DNA of 64,000 nucleotides, taken from the NCBI RefSeq assembly GCF_031845305.1, contig NZ_JAVREH010000001.1, positions 62,001 through 126,000 on the forward strand. The letters run 5' to 3'. The notes under the pieces were generated by a model. That model ran no database searches. It was not told the origin of the DNA and worked only from the letters and a program-made list of their open reading frames with translations. This DNA comes from Jatrophihabitans_A lederbergiae (lineage in GTDB: Bacteria > Actinomycetota > Actinomycetes > Mycobacteriales > Jatrophihabitantaceae). The translations under genes were made by a program, and so were the position numbers. Within the stretch, counting starts at the first letter, position 1. Every line of letters starts with the position of its first letter. This document shows positions 18,358 through 26,704 of the stretch, piece after piece.

Positions 18358-19185
18358 ATGGGGTTGGATAGGGCCGTGGCGGTTCCTGACTTCGACGTTG
18401 ATCCCGATGCCGTCCTGCAGTTGCGGCAGGCGACCGTGCGGCGTGGCTCCAAGCTGCTGCTCGATTCGGTCGACTGGACGGTCGAAGAGGATGAGCGGTG
18501 GGCCGTACTCGGTCCGAACGGCGCGGGTAAGACGACGATGCTGCAACTGGCCGCGGCGACCATGCACCCGACGTCCGGGCAGGTGGCGATCTTCGGCGAG
18601 CGGCTGGGCGCGGTGGATGTCTTCGAGTTGCGTCCCCGGATCGGCTTGTCCTCCGCGGCTCTGGCGCAACGGATTCCCGGCGGTGAGCTAGTCGTGGACG
18701 TGGTCGTGTCGGCGGGCTACGCCGTGATCGGACGCTGGCGTGAGGCCTACGGCCGGCTGGACGTCGGGCGGGCACGCGCGTTGCTGACCCGCTTCGGGGT
18801 GGGTGAGCTGGCCGATCGTACGTACGGCACTCTGAGCGAGGGCGAGCGGAAGCGGGTTCAGATCGCCCGGGCGCTGATGACCGACCCGGAGTTGCTGCTG
18901 CTGGACGAGCCCGCCGCCGGGATGGATCTGGGTGGCCGGGAGGATCTGCTGCGCCGGCTGGGCATGTTCGCGGTGGACGCCGAGGCACCGGCGATGATCC
19001 TGGTGACCCACCACGTCGAAGAGATTCCGCCGGGGATGACGCATGCCCTGCTGCTGCGCGCGGGCCGGGTCGTGTCGCAGGGCCTGATCGGCGACGTACT
19101 GACCTCCGAGAACCTGTCCGAGGCGTTCGGGTTGACGCTGACGGTGGAGCGCGAAGCCGCCCGGTTCTTCGCCCGGGCAGTGTGA
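18358..19185 (+). CDS. Orphan ABC transporter ATP-binding protein
   Basis: 275 residues with a complete nucleotide-binding domain: Walker A GPNGAGKTT (about 57-65), signature LSEGERKRVQ (about 160), Walker B LLLLDEPAAGMDL (about 180), and the H-loop in VTHHVEEIP (about 220). HHVEEIPPGMTHALLL is characteristic of the YlmA/ModF-like iron or molybdate-type ATPases. No permease gene is adjacent, so it either pairs with a distant permease or has a soluble role. The ATG at 18358 is used; a GTG six codons on is also possible. The last codons and stop fall inside a 30-base tandem repeat, so the C-terminal residues ARAV are encoded by the first repeat unit. Confidence 0.88.
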   Translation: MGLDRAVAVPDFDVDPDAVLQLRQATVRRGSKLLLDSVDWTVEEDERWAVLGPNGAGKTTMLQLAAATMHPTSGQVAIFGERLGAVDVFELRPRIGLSSAALAQRIPGGELVVDVVVSAGYAVIGRWREAYGRLDVGRARALLTRFGVGELADRTYGTLSEGERKRVQIARALMTDPELLLLDEPAAGMDLGGREDLLRRLGMFAVDAEAPAMILVTHHVEEIPPGMTHALLLRAGRVVSQGLIGDVLTSENLSEAFGLTLTVEREAARFFARAV

Positions 19186-19291
19186 CGGGCGCATGTGATA
19201 GCCCGGGCAGTGTGACGGGCGCATGTGATCGCCCGGGCAGTGTGACGGGCGGGTGTGATAGCCCCGGGCAGTGTGACGGGCGCATGTGACA
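19171..19291. repeat. Four-copy 30-base tandem repeat starting in the ABC ATPase 3' end
   Basis: Units start at 19171, 19201, 19231 and 19261; each reads GCCCGGGCAGTGTGACGGGC and then CATGTGAT or close variants. The fourth has one extra C. The first unit holds the last codons and TGA stop of the ATPase gene, and each copy repeats that stop. A fifth, degenerate copy may follow (TTTCGGGCGGTATGACCG). Confidence 0.9.
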
Positions 19292-19328
19292 TTTCGGGCG
19301 GTATGACCGTCCGGCGAGTGGGTGTCGG

Positions 19329-19334
19329 TAGGCT
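19329..19334 (+). promoter_or_regulatory. -10 box of the enoyl-CoA hydratase operon, leaderless spacing
   Basis: TAGGCT followed by seven bases and the ATG at 19342. Confidence 0.45.
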
Positions 19335-19341
19335 CGCGGCC

Positions 19342-20121
19342 ATGACAGAGTTTGTGCAGCTCGAGGTCGACGGCTCGGTCGCCACCATCCGGATCAATCG
19401 CGCGCCGGTCAACGCCCTGAACGAGCAGGTACAGGAGGAGTTGCGCGAGGCCGCCACCGCCTGTACCCGCCGCGACGACATCAGGGTGGTCATCCTGTGG
19501 GGCGGCGAGAAGGTATTCGTCGCCGGCGCCGACGTCAAGGAGTTCCACACCATGTCCGCCCAGGACATGCAGCGTCGGGCGGCGGACCTGTCCTCGGCCC
19601 TGGACGCGGTGGCACACATCCCCAAGCCGGTGATCGCGGCGGTGACCGGCTACGCCCTCGGCGGCGGCTGCGAGCTGGCCCTGACGGCGGACTTCCGGAT
19701 CAGCGCGGACAACGCCAAGTGGGGCCAGCCCGAGATCCTGCTCGGGGTCATTCCGGGCGCGGGTGGAACACAGCGGCTACCCCGGTTGATCGGCCCCGCC
19801 AAGGCGAAGGACCTGATCTACACCGGGCGGTTCGTCGCCGCCGACGAGGCGCTGGAGCTGGGCCTGGTGGACGCGGTGGTCGGCGCGGATGAGGTGTACC
19901 CGACGGCGCGGGCGATGGCCACCAAGTTCGCCGCTGGGCCGGCACTGGCGCTGCGGGCCGCCAAGGCCGCCATCGACGGCGGCCTGGACACCGACCTCGG
20001 CAGCGGCCTGAAGCTCGAATCGCACTTGTTCGCCGGGCTGTTCGCGACCGAGGACAAGCAACGCGGGATGGCCTCGTTCATCGAGCAGGGCCCCGGCAAG
20101 GCCCAGTTCGTGGGTAACTGA
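19342..20121 (+). CDS. Enoyl-CoA hydratase/isomerase family protein
   Basis: Adds water to trans-2-enoyl-CoA in beta-oxidation or a related acyl-CoA pathway, 259 residues, crotonase fold. The CoA and oxyanion segments VFVAGADVKEF (about 55-65) and ALGGGCELALTADFRIS (about 105-121) are canonical; the acid residue in PEILLGVIPGAGGTQRLPR (about 130-148) includes the second catalytic Glu position. The ATG at 19342 follows a TAGGCT box by seven bases; the open frame upstream runs through the repeat array and is not coding. It is the first gene of a tightly packed five-gene operon (gaps of -4 to +2 bases), though its biochemical link to the others is unclear. Confidence 0.93.
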   Translation: MTEFVQLEVDGSVATIRINRAPVNALNEQVQEELREAATACTRRDDIRVVILWGGEKVFVAGADVKEFHTMSAQDMQRRAADLSSALDAVAHIPKPVIAAVTGYALGGGCELALTADFRISADNAKWGQPEILLGVIPGAGGTQRLPRLIGPAKAKDLIYTGRFVAADEALELGLVDAVVGADEVYPTARAMATKFAAGPALALRAAKAAIDGGLDTDLGSGLKLESHLFAGLFATEDKQRGMASFIEQGPGKAQFVGN

Positions 20122-20123
20122 CC

Positions 20124-21116
20124 GTGTCGGCAACAGAGAACCTTCAGCCCCAGACAAACACGAATCCGCAGACAAGCGCCAACCCGCACGCCAGCATCGA
20201 GCAGGTCGAGGCGGCCTGGCAGGACCCCAAGCTCGCCAATGTGCTTTACCACGACTGGGAAGCCGGAACCTACGACGAGAAGTGGTCGATCAGCTTCGAC
20301 CAGCGCTGCATCGACTATGCCCGCGACCGCTTCACCCACGTGGCCGGCGATCAGGGCTGGCCGTACGGCAAGGCTCTGGAATTGGGCTGTGGTACCGGCT
20401 TCTTCCTGCTGAACCTCAAGCTCGCGGGCGTGCTGGACGAGGGCCACGTCACCGACCTGAGCCCCGGCATGGTCGGGGTCGCCATCCGCAACGCCGAGGG
20501 TCTGGGCTTCGCCGTCGAGGGCCGGGTGGCCGACGCCGAGTCGATCCCGTACCCCGACAACAGCTTCGACCTGGTGCTCGGCCACGCGGTGCTGCACCAC
20601 ATCCCGGACGTGGAGCAGGCGCTGCGCGAGGTGCTGCGGGTGCTCAAGCCGGGTGGCCGGCTCGTGTTCGCCGGCGAGCCGACGACGTACGGCGACTACA
20701 TCGCCCGGCGGCTGTCCCGGCTGATTTGGTGGGCCACCACGCGGGCCACCAGGCTGAACCGGCTCTCGGCGTGGGAGCGGCCGAAGGCGGAACTGGACGA
20801 GTCCTCCCGTGCCGCGGCGCTCGAAGCGGTGGTGGACCTGCACACCTTCGACCCCGCCGACCTGCGCAGGCAGGCGCTGCGGGCCGGCGCGGTCGACGTA
20901 CGCACCACCACCGATGAGCTGACAGCCGCCTGGTTCGGTTGGCCGGTGCGGACCTTCGAAGCGGCCGTTCCCAAGCACAAGCTCGGCATGCGCTGGGCAA
21001 TGTTCGCCTTCCACAACTGGCAACGGCTGCACGCGCTGGACTCCAAGGTGCTGGCGCGGGTCGTCCCGGCGAAGCTGTTCTACAACGTCGAGATCACCGG
21101 AACGAAGCCCGAATGA
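20124..21116 (+). CDS. Class I SAM-dependent methyltransferase
   Basis: 330 residues. The first 25 residues (QPQTNTNPQTSANPHASI) are Asn/Gln/Thr-rich and probably flexible. The SAM-binding motif LELGCGTGFFLLNLK lies near residue 88, followed by DLSPGMVGVAIRNAE and the motif II region DNSFDLVLGHAVLHHIPD (about 150); LKPGGRLVFAGEP is motif III. It belongs to the Methyltransf_11 group; the substrate is unknown. The GTG start is two bases after the enoyl-CoA hydratase stop, and its own stop overlaps the ATG of the HAD gene (ATGA), so it is translated as part of the operon. Confidence 0.9.
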   Translation: MSATENLQPQTNTNPQTSANPHASIEQVEAAWQDPKLANVLYHDWEAGTYDEKWSISFDQRCIDYARDRFTHVAGDQGWPYGKALELGCGTGFFLLNLKLAGVLDEGHVTDLSPGMVGVAIRNAEGLGFAVEGRVADAESIPYPDNSFDLVLGHAVLHHIPDVEQALREVLRVLKPGGRLVFAGEPTTYGDYIARRLSRLIWWATTRATRLNRLSAWERPKAELDESSRAAALEAVVDLHTFDPADLRRQALRAGAVDVRTTTDELTAAWFGWPVRTFEAAVPKHKLGMRWAMFAFHNWQRLHALDSKVLARVVPAKLFYNVEITGTKPE

Positions 21117-21763
21117 GCACCTCGGTTCTGTTCGACCTGGACGGCACCCTCAGCGACTCCGCGCCCGGCATCCTCGGTTCACTGGAGTTCGCCTTCGACG
21201 AGCTGGGCCTGCCCTGGGTGGACGAGGTCACGGCCCGGTCGCTGCTCGGGCCGCCGTTCTGGCACTCGCTGCCGCCGCTGGTCGGTGCGAGCCGCGTGGA
21301 CGAGGTCGTCGAGGTCTACCGACAGCATTACGTCGAGGACGGCGGGATGTTCAACACCCGGCGCTACGACGGTGTGATGGAGGTTCTCACCGCGCTCAGC
21401 GATGCCGGTTATCGGCTGGCCGTGGCGACCAGCAAGCCGGAAATCCACGCGGTGCGGATCCTCACCCACCTCGGCATCACCACCTTCTTCGAGCGGATCT
21501 GTGGCGACACCCTCGACGGCCAGCGCGGCTCGAAGGCGATGGTGGTCGGTGAGGTGCTGTCGCGGCTCGGGCGGCCGGACCCGGAGTCGGTGCTGATGGT
21601 CGGTGACCGCAGCCATGATGTGCTGGGCGCAGCCGCGCACGGCGTGCGTTGTGCCGGTGCGCTATGGGGATACGGCACCGTCGAGGAGTTGACCGCGGCC
21701 GGCGCGCTGCGGTTGTGCGAGCGCCCCGGTGAGGTGCTGGAGCTGCTCGGCGTCGGCCGCTGA
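21113..21763 (+). CDS. HAD-family phosphatase (phosphoglycolate phosphatase-like)
   Basis: 216 residues of the HAD superfamily with a four-helix cap. Motif I is FDLDGTLSDS (residues 7-16) with both catalytic Asp residues; motif II is VATSKPE (Thr/Ser near 101); motif III/IV are GSKAMVV (Lys about 142) and MVGDRSHDVLGA (about 163). This resembles GpH/PGP-type phosphatases that act on small phosphorylated metabolites. The ATG at 21113 overlaps the methyltransferase stop by four bases, and the next gene begins two bases after this stop. Confidence 0.9.
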   Translation: MSTSVLFDLDGTLSDSAPGILGSLEFAFDELGLPWVDEVTARSLLGPPFWHSLPPLVGASRVDEVVEVYRQHYVEDGGMFNTRRYDGVMEVLTALSDAGYRLAVATSKPEIHAVRILTHLGITTFFERICGDTLDGQRGSKAMVVGEVLSRLGRPDPESVLMVGDRSHDVLGAAAHGVRCAGALWGYGTVEELTAAGALRLCERPGEVLELLGVGR

Positions 21764-21765
21764 CC

Positions 21766-22485
21766 ATGCTGACGCGATGGCGGGCGCGCAGCCGTGACCC
21801 GCGCCAGGCGCGGTTCCTCACGCTCGCGAGCCTGCGCTGGGTGCGCGCCAACCGCGCGTACACGCCCTGGTATCTGCTGCGGTACTGGCGGTTCTGGCGG
21901 TTCAAGGTGGCCAATCCGCACGTGATCACGACCGGCTTCGTGTTTCTGGGCAGGCGGGTCGAGGTCACCGCGCGTCCCGGCTTCGGGCGGCTGGTGCTCG
22001 GTCGCTGGGTGCACCTCGGTGACGGCACGTCGCTGCGTTGCCACGAGGGGACTTTGACCATAGCCGACAAGGTCGTCTTCGGTCGTAACAACGTGGTGAA
22101 CTGCTACCTCGACGTCAGTGTCGGAGCGGCGAGCATCATCGCCGACATGGTGTACGTGGCCGACTTCGACCACGTATTCGCCGATGCGGACACGCCGATC
22201 AAGGACCAGGGCATCGTGAAGTCACCGGTCCGGATCGGTGCGGACGTGTGGCTGGCGAACAAGGTCTCCGTGGTGCGCGGAACCTCGATCGGCGATGGTT
22301 CGGTGGTCGCCGCCAACGCAGTGGTGACCCGGGACCTGCCGCCGTACTCGATCGCTGGAGGCGTTCCGGCGCGGGTGATCCGCAACCGCCGCGACGACTC
22401 CGAGGCCGCCGCGCAGACCCGCGAGGCGCTTGCCGACATGGCCGCCAAGCTCGCCGCGGCGCGGGATGGGACCATCCAGCCATGA
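21766..22485 (+). CDS. Left-handed beta-helix (hexapeptide repeat) acyltransferase
   Basis: 239 residues. From about residue 55 the protein shows the hexapeptide pattern of LbH acyltransferases: VLGRWVHLGDGTSLRC, VVFGRNNVVNCYLDVSVGAAS and the C-terminal coil SVVRGTSIGDGSVVAANAVVTRDLPPYSIAGGVPARVIR, which ends in the family hallmark. The catalytic His is probably in the DFDHVF segment near 132. The N-terminal 50 residues are rich in Arg and Trp (YTPWYLLRYWRFWRFK) and could bind membrane. Such enzymes acetylate sugars or envelope lipids. It is fourth in the operon; its stop overlaps the ATG of the PLP enzyme. Confidence 0.88.
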   Translation: MLTRWRARSRDPRQARFLTLASLRWVRANRAYTPWYLLRYWRFWRFKVANPHVITTGFVFLGRRVEVTARPGFGRLVLGRWVHLGDGTSLRCHEGTLTIADKVVFGRNNVVNCYLDVSVGAASIIADMVYVADFDHVFADADTPIKDQGIVKSPVRIGADVWLANKVSVVRGTSIGDGSVVAANAVVTRDLPPYSIAGGVPARVIRNRRDDSEAAAQTREALADMAAKLAAARDGTIQP

Positions 22486-23576
22486 CGGACTTCGAGCGGA
22501 GCGCCGGAACTGGGCGCGTGTGGTGTGACCAGGCGATGCGCAAGGTCGAGGCGGACGCCAACCGCTCGGCGGACACCCATCTGGTGAAGTACGAGTTGCC
22601 CTCGGACTGGGGCGTCGACCTGTATTTCAAGGACGAATCCACCCATCCGACAGGCTCACTGAAGCACCGGCTGGCACGCTCGCTGTTCCTGTACGCGCTC
22701 GCGAACGGCTGGCTCGCCGAGGGAACCACGGTGGTCGAGGCATCGTCCGGCTCGACCGCGATCAGCGAGGCGTACTTCGCCCGGATGCTCGGCCTGCCGT
22801 TCGTGGCGGTGATGCCCCAGAGCACGTCGGCGTTCAAGATCGAGCTGATCGAGCGCGAGGGCGGCCGGTGCCAGCTGGTGGGCGACCCGAACACGGTGTA
22901 CGCCGAGGCGGCCCGGCTGGTGGCCGAGACCGGCGGGCACTACATGGATCAGTTCACCTTTGCCGAGCGGGCCACCGACTGGCGGGGCAACAACAACATC
23001 GCCGAGTCGATCTTCGCGCAGATGCGGCAGGAGCCGTGTCCGGTGCCGCGCTGGATCGTCACCGGCGCCGGAACCGGTGGCACGTCGGCCACCATCGGCC
23101 GCTACCTGCGATACCGGCAGCTTGCTACCAGACTCTGTGTGGTGGATGTCGAGAACTCCGCGTTCCTGCCGGGGTGGCGGGCCAACGACGACACCGTCCG
23201 GACGGGGCGGGGCTCCCGGATCGAGGGCATTGGCCGGCCGCGGGTGGAGCCGAGCTTCGTGGGAGACGTGGTGGACCGGATGATCGCGGTGCCCGATGCC
23301 GCGTCGCTGGCCGCCATGCGGTTGCTGGAGGGATCGCTCGGCAAGCGGGTCGGCGCGTCCACCGGCACGAACTTCGTCGGAGCGCTGCGGATCGCGTGCC
23401 AGTTGAAGGCCGCGGGGGAGCGGGCCAGCATCGTGACGCTGATCTGCGACAGCGGCGACCGGTACGCCCAGACGTACTACTCCGACGACTGGGTGCGGGC
23501 GCAGGGGCTCGACCTGGCACCGCACACCGAGCAACTGCGTGCCGTGCTGAGCAGTGGTTCCTGGATCGAGATTTAG
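22482..23576 (+). CDS. cds1: PLP-dependent cysteine synthase-fold enzyme, Cds1-like cysteine desulfhydrase
   Basis: 364 residues of the fold II PLP family. TGSLKHRLARSL carries the PLP lysine (about 55), and SSGSTAISEAYFARMLGLPFVAVMP the substrate-binding loop; GAGTGGTSATIGRYLRY (about 195) is the phosphate-binding glycine loop. The length and the insert NPNTVYAEAARLVAE match the actinobacterial group that includes Cds1 of M. tuberculosis, which converts cysteine to pyruvate, ammonia and hydrogen sulfide. The ATG at 22482 overlaps the previous stop by four bases. It ends the operon. A cysteine synthase activity cannot be excluded from sequence. Confidence 0.8.
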   Translation: MTDFERSAGTGRVWCDQAMRKVEADANRSADTHLVKYELPSDWGVDLYFKDESTHPTGSLKHRLARSLFLYALANGWLAEGTTVVEASSGSTAISEAYFARMLGLPFVAVMPQSTSAFKIELIEREGGRCQLVGDPNTVYAEAARLVAETGGHYMDQFTFAERATDWRGNNNIAESIFAQMRQEPCPVPRWIVTGAGTGGTSATIGRYLRYRQLATRLCVVDVENSAFLPGWRANDDTVRTGRGSRIEGIGRPRVEPSFVGDVVDRMIAVPDAASLAAMRLLEGSLGKRVGASTGTNFVGALRIACQLKAAGERASIVTLICDSGDRYAQTYYSDDWVRAQGLDLAPHTEQLRAVLSSGSWIEI

Positions 23577-23722
23577 CCTTGTTCTGCTGAAGGTTTGTTC
23601 GTCGACTCGCACCGTGGGCGGTTCAGCACCCGGGCGTACACCTGTGCGGTTCGCTCGCCGGCGCACCAGCAACACGCGCATTCGACGACGATGATCGCGC
23701 ATGGCCGGCGTCGGGTGGGCAG

Positions 23723-24196
23723 CTACGGCAGCTCCATGGTCTCGGCGCGCTCGATCTCGGCGAGCGCGAAGCTCAGGTAACCGTCCAGTGGTTCGTCGGC
23801 CATCACCAGCAGATCGGCAATGAGCAGTGCGGCGTGCTCGGCGATGGCGGTGTGGTTCGGCTGCGGGCCATCGGTCGGGTCGGCGGCACCCAGTGCGCCC
23901 ATGAGCACCAGGACGAGCAGGTTCGGGTCGAGGTCCGGGTACCACGGTGCCGCGTTCTTTGCGCAGCACTGGATGGCCTCTTGAGCGTCGGCGCTGGACA
24001 GCCCACCGGGGTGCAGTTGTTCGAGCAACGTACGTACGACGGAGCCTTGGACGATCGCCAGCCGCTCGTGGTCCTTGGCGCTGCTGGCGGCGTGCAGCGG
24101 TTCGAGCTGGTGCGCCGCGGCGGCAGCGGTCGCCTCTGTCACGGATCGCCGAATGCCGCGCACGGCAGCGGAGCCGCTGGGTGGTCGAGTGCTCAT
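23723..24196 (-). CDS. Hypothetical protein, 157 residues, helical
   Basis: I do not recognise this protein. It begins MSTRPPSGSAAVRGIRRSV; the ATG at 24196 has GGAGAG seven bases upstream, which decides the start although the frame is open to 24355. It has no signal peptide or membrane segment. The body is rich in Ala, Leu and acidic residues and likely all helical (VVRTLLEQLHPGGLSSADAQEAIQCCAKN; PNLLVLVLMGALG; AALLIADLLVMADEPLDGYL). Cysteines are a vicinal pair near residue 80. It faces cds1 convergently, with the methyltransferase at 24455 upstream on the same strand. Confidence 0.75.
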   Translation of the reverse strand: MSTRPPSGSAAVRGIRRSVTEATAAAAAHQLEPLHAASSAKDHERLAIVQGSVVRTLLEQLHPGGLSSADAQEAIQCCAKNAAPWYPDLDPNLLVLVLMGALGAADPTDGPQPNHTAIAEHAALLIADLLVMADEPLDGYLSFALAEIERAETMELP

Positions 24197-24454
24197 CGGG
24201 TGCTCTCCGTTTCGTCGTCGGCGCCATCCTCTCAGCCGGTCGCTAGTGGTGTTGGATGCGGTGGTTTTGTTGAGGTGTGGGTCGCAGCACCGGAATGCAG
24301 TACACCCTCCGACTGCTGCTGACCCGTTGGTCCATACATCAGAAACTACGACCACCCTCCGGCAATTCTGTCCGATTTCTAGTGCCGGCGAAGCATCCTG
24401 GCTGCCCCGGCTCGAACGGCCCGGTGCGTGCGGTGTTCGAGGATGACCTTCGAC

Positions 24455-25234
24455 TCAGCTGGTGATCGGCGCGGGTGCGGCGATGGTGATGATCTCAGGG
24501 CTGTCGTCGGTGAGCGGCCGGCTATTCCAATCGCCGAATTGGTGTACGACGTCCAGACCCGCCGCGGCGAGGAGTGCGGCCAACCGCTCGACGCCGCAGA
24601 AGCGCAGGCTCGTCCGGCTCACCTTCGGAGTTCCCCAGTCCGAGGAGGTGAACGTCTCGGAGAAGCGGACCACGTCGCCCTCGACAGGTTCCGCTACCTG
24701 GTGCTCCACACGCACGGTGGAACCCGACGCGGTGACGGCCTCGACGGCATGAGCCGGCGTCCAGGATTCCCATGGACGGGTCAGTGGATTCCTGATCTCG
24801 AAAACTACTCGACCCTCGGGAACGAGGCACGATCGCATCGCGGCGAGGGCGGCTTCGATGTCGTCGTCGGTCAGGAGGACCTGAAACGCGTGGCCGGTCA
24901 TCACCACGAGATCGAACCGGCCAGGCAAGGAGCAACTGGCCAGATCCCCCTGCACCCACTCGATGTCTGCGCGCGCACGCCCCACGTCGAGCATTGCCGC
25001 CGCCGGGTCGAGCCCGCACAAGCGGCCATGGTGGCCCGATTCGCGGGCGCGGCGCAAGAGGGCGCCGGTTCCGCACCCGACGTCCAGCACGGACGCCGCT
25101 GACATCGTCAACCCAAGGTAGAACTCGTCGCTGGGACCCCACGGATTCAGGAGGTCGTACAGCTCCGCCAGGGAGTGGTCGGAGTAGGCGCGGTCAACCT
25201 CGCTCGAAGCACTGCTCACCACTTCGCTGGTCAC
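24455..25234 (-). CDS. Class I SAM-dependent methyltransferase
   Basis: 259 residues. SVLDVGCGTGALLRRARE (about 48-65) is the SAM-binding motif I, LCGLDPAAAMLDVGRARA the acidic strand after it, and WVQGDLASCSLPGRFDLVVMTGHAFQVLLTD (about 95-125) covers motifs II and the post-motif loop. The C-terminal half (VSRTSLRFCGVERLAALLAAAGLD) is of the type seen in small-molecule methyltransferases. It starts with GTG at 25234 and overlaps the stop of the cyclase-family gene (GTGA), so the two are cotranscribed. The substrate is unknown. Confidence 0.9.
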   Translation of the reverse strand: MTSEVVSSASSEVDRAYSDHSLAELYDLLNPWGPSDEFYLGLTMSAASVLDVGCGTGALLRRARESGHHGRLCGLDPAAAMLDVGRARADIEWVQGDLASCSLPGRFDLVVMTGHAFQVLLTDDDIEAALAAMRSCLVPEGRVVFEIRNPLTRPWESWTPAHAVEAVTASGSTVRVEHQVAEPVEGDVVRFSETFTSSDWGTPKVSRTSLRFCGVERLAALLAAAGLDVVHQFGDWNSRPLTDDSPEIITIAAPAPITS

Positions 25235-25932
25235 GGCTTCGGCGCACCCGACTCCACCGAGGCATAAGTGCGCACCGGAAAGGTGCCGAACTGCGCAACC
25301 CGCGGTGGAGCGGCGGTGAAGCGGGCACCGGTGATCGGCAATTCGCCCAATCCCGTCAGGTGTTCAACGATCGGAATGCCGGCCGCGAGCAGGACGGTGT
25401 GAGCCGGCCGCTGTCCGCCGCCGGTGGTGTCATCGATGTTGACGGAGTCGATTCCCACGAGCTGTGCTCGGTGTTCGACGAGCCAGTGGGCGCCCGCTTC
25501 GGTGAGGTAGGGCGCGTCGATGGCGTATTCCGGCGTACCCCAGTGCTCGTCTCCACCGGTATGCAGCAACACCGCGTGTCCCGTCAAGTCGTCAATGCCG
25601 GGCGCGGCCAGGTCGGGCACATCGACGGCGCGTGAACGGCTGCCCTTGGTCCGCACCACCACGGTGGGCAGATCGGCCAGTGCGCTGAGCGGCAGACCGG
25701 CGAGATCGGTTCCGTCGGCGTACCGGTGGAACGGGCTGTCGAGGTACGTCCCGGTATTGCCGATCATGCTGATGCGGTCCATGGCGAACTCGGTCCCCGG
25801 CGCGTAGACCTGCCGGGATGCCTCGCGGGTGAGATGTGGCGTCACCTCGGGAGCCGGCAGCCCCGGGTACGTCGTCATGCCGGCGACAATCAGATGGCTG
25901 AGCTCGACCCAGTTCCGTAGGGGTGGTGTCAT
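25231..25932 (-). CDS. Cyclase-family protein (kynurenine formamidase fold) with altered metal motif
   Basis: 233 residues of the putative cyclase/KynB superfamily (PF04199), which hydrolyses amide or ester bonds of cyclic or acyl substrates using divalent metal. The fold signatures are present: WVELSHLIVAGMTTYPGLPAP at the start and GDEHWGTPEYAIDAPYLTEAGAHWL with GIDSVNIDD near the end. The usual metal motif HxGTHxDxPxH reads NTGTYLDSPFH here (Asn59, Tyr63, Asp65, His69), so two His ligands are replaced. The ATG at 25932 is followed at once by family sequence; the open frame runs to 26727 but is antisense to the next gene. Its stop overlaps the GTG of the methyltransferase gene. Activity may differ from classical KynB. 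Confidence 0.85.
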   Translation of the reverse strand: MTPPLRNWVELSHLIVAGMTTYPGLPAPEVTPHLTREASRQVYAPGTEFAMDRISMIGNTGTYLDSPFHRYADGTDLAGLPLSALADLPTVVVRTKGSRSRAVDVPDLAAPGIDDLTGHAVLLHTGGDEHWGTPEYAIDAPYLTEAGAHWLVEHRAQLVGIDSVNIDDTTGGGQRPAHTVLLAAGIPIVEHLTGLGELPITGARFTAAPPRVAQFGTFPVRTYASVESGAPKP

Positions 25933-26007
25933 GCGCCTGAGCTTGCCCGTCCGGTGGCTGTCGGCAAAACGATATCGACCACCGCTCGGGTATGGCAGCG
26001 TGATCGG

Positions 26008-26637
26008 ATGACGAACTGGCAAGCGTGGCACGAGCCGTACCAGGACGCCGACTCGCCGCTGTCCCGCCGGCTGGCTGTTGTGCGACGGCACATCGTGACG
26101 TGGCTGGACGAGCGACCGGAGCCGACGCTGACCGTGCTGAGTGTGTGCGCCGGCCAGGGGCACGACCTGCTCGGGGTGCTGGTGACCCGGCCGGACGCGC
26201 GAAGAGTCCGCGCCACGCTGCTGGAATCCGACCCGCACAACGTCGAGGCGGCCGAGGCGGCTGTCGAGAGCGCGGGCCTCCAGCACATGTCGGTGGTGCG
26301 CGTCGATGCCGGCGATCTGGCCTCGTACGTCGGTTCGGTACCCGCCGATCTGGTGCTCATGGCCGGCGTGTTCGGCAATATCAGCGACGCCGATGCCCAC
26401 CGGACGATTCGGGCGCTGCCGCGGTTGTGCGCGGCCGGTGCCACGGTGGTGTGGACCCGAAGCCGGCGCGCTCCGGACCGCACCCCAACGATCCGGCGGT
26501 GGTTCGAGGCCACCGGCTTCGTGGAACGCGCCTTCGATGCGCCGGACGACGCCCTGTTCTCGGTTGGGGTCTCGCGCTTCGAGGGTGTGCCGGAGCCCTT
26601 GACCGCGCACGGGCGGCTCTTCACCTTTCTCCGCTGA
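26008..26637 (+). CDS. Class I SAM-dependent methyltransferase-like protein
   Basis: 209 residues. TVLSVCAGQGHDLLGVL (about 42-58) is motif I in a slightly unusual form, ATLLESDPHNVEAAEAA the next acidic strand, and VRVDAGDLASYVGSVPADLVLMAGVFGNISDAD (about 95-128) the region of motif II. The start MTNWQAWHEPY at 26008 is preferred over the upstream ATG, since proteins of this group begin with a Trp/Tyr-rich segment before SPLSRRLAVV. It is divergent from the cyclase/methyltransferase pair and possibly shares a regulatory region with it. The substrate is unknown. Confidence 0.85.
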   Translation: MTNWQAWHEPYQDADSPLSRRLAVVRRHIVTWLDERPEPTLTVLSVCAGQGHDLLGVLVTRPDARRVRATLLESDPHNVEAAEAAVESAGLQHMSVVRVDAGDLASYVGSVPADLVLMAGVFGNISDADAHRTIRALPRLCAAGATVVWTRSRRAPDRTPTIRRWFEATGFVERAFDAPDDALFSVGVSRFEGVPEPLTAHGRLFTFLR

Positions 26638-26704
26638 GGTGAGGTGAGGTGGGCTGACGTGGGCCGAACTGCGCTGGCGAGCGCCTTTTGTCGTACCCCC
26701 GTGC

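Noticed and set aside
16806..18371. 521-codon open frame on the plus strand
   Set aside because: Antisense to the second glgX.
19171..19291. CRISPR array
   Set aside because: The 30-base units follow each other directly with no spacers, and no cas genes are in the window.
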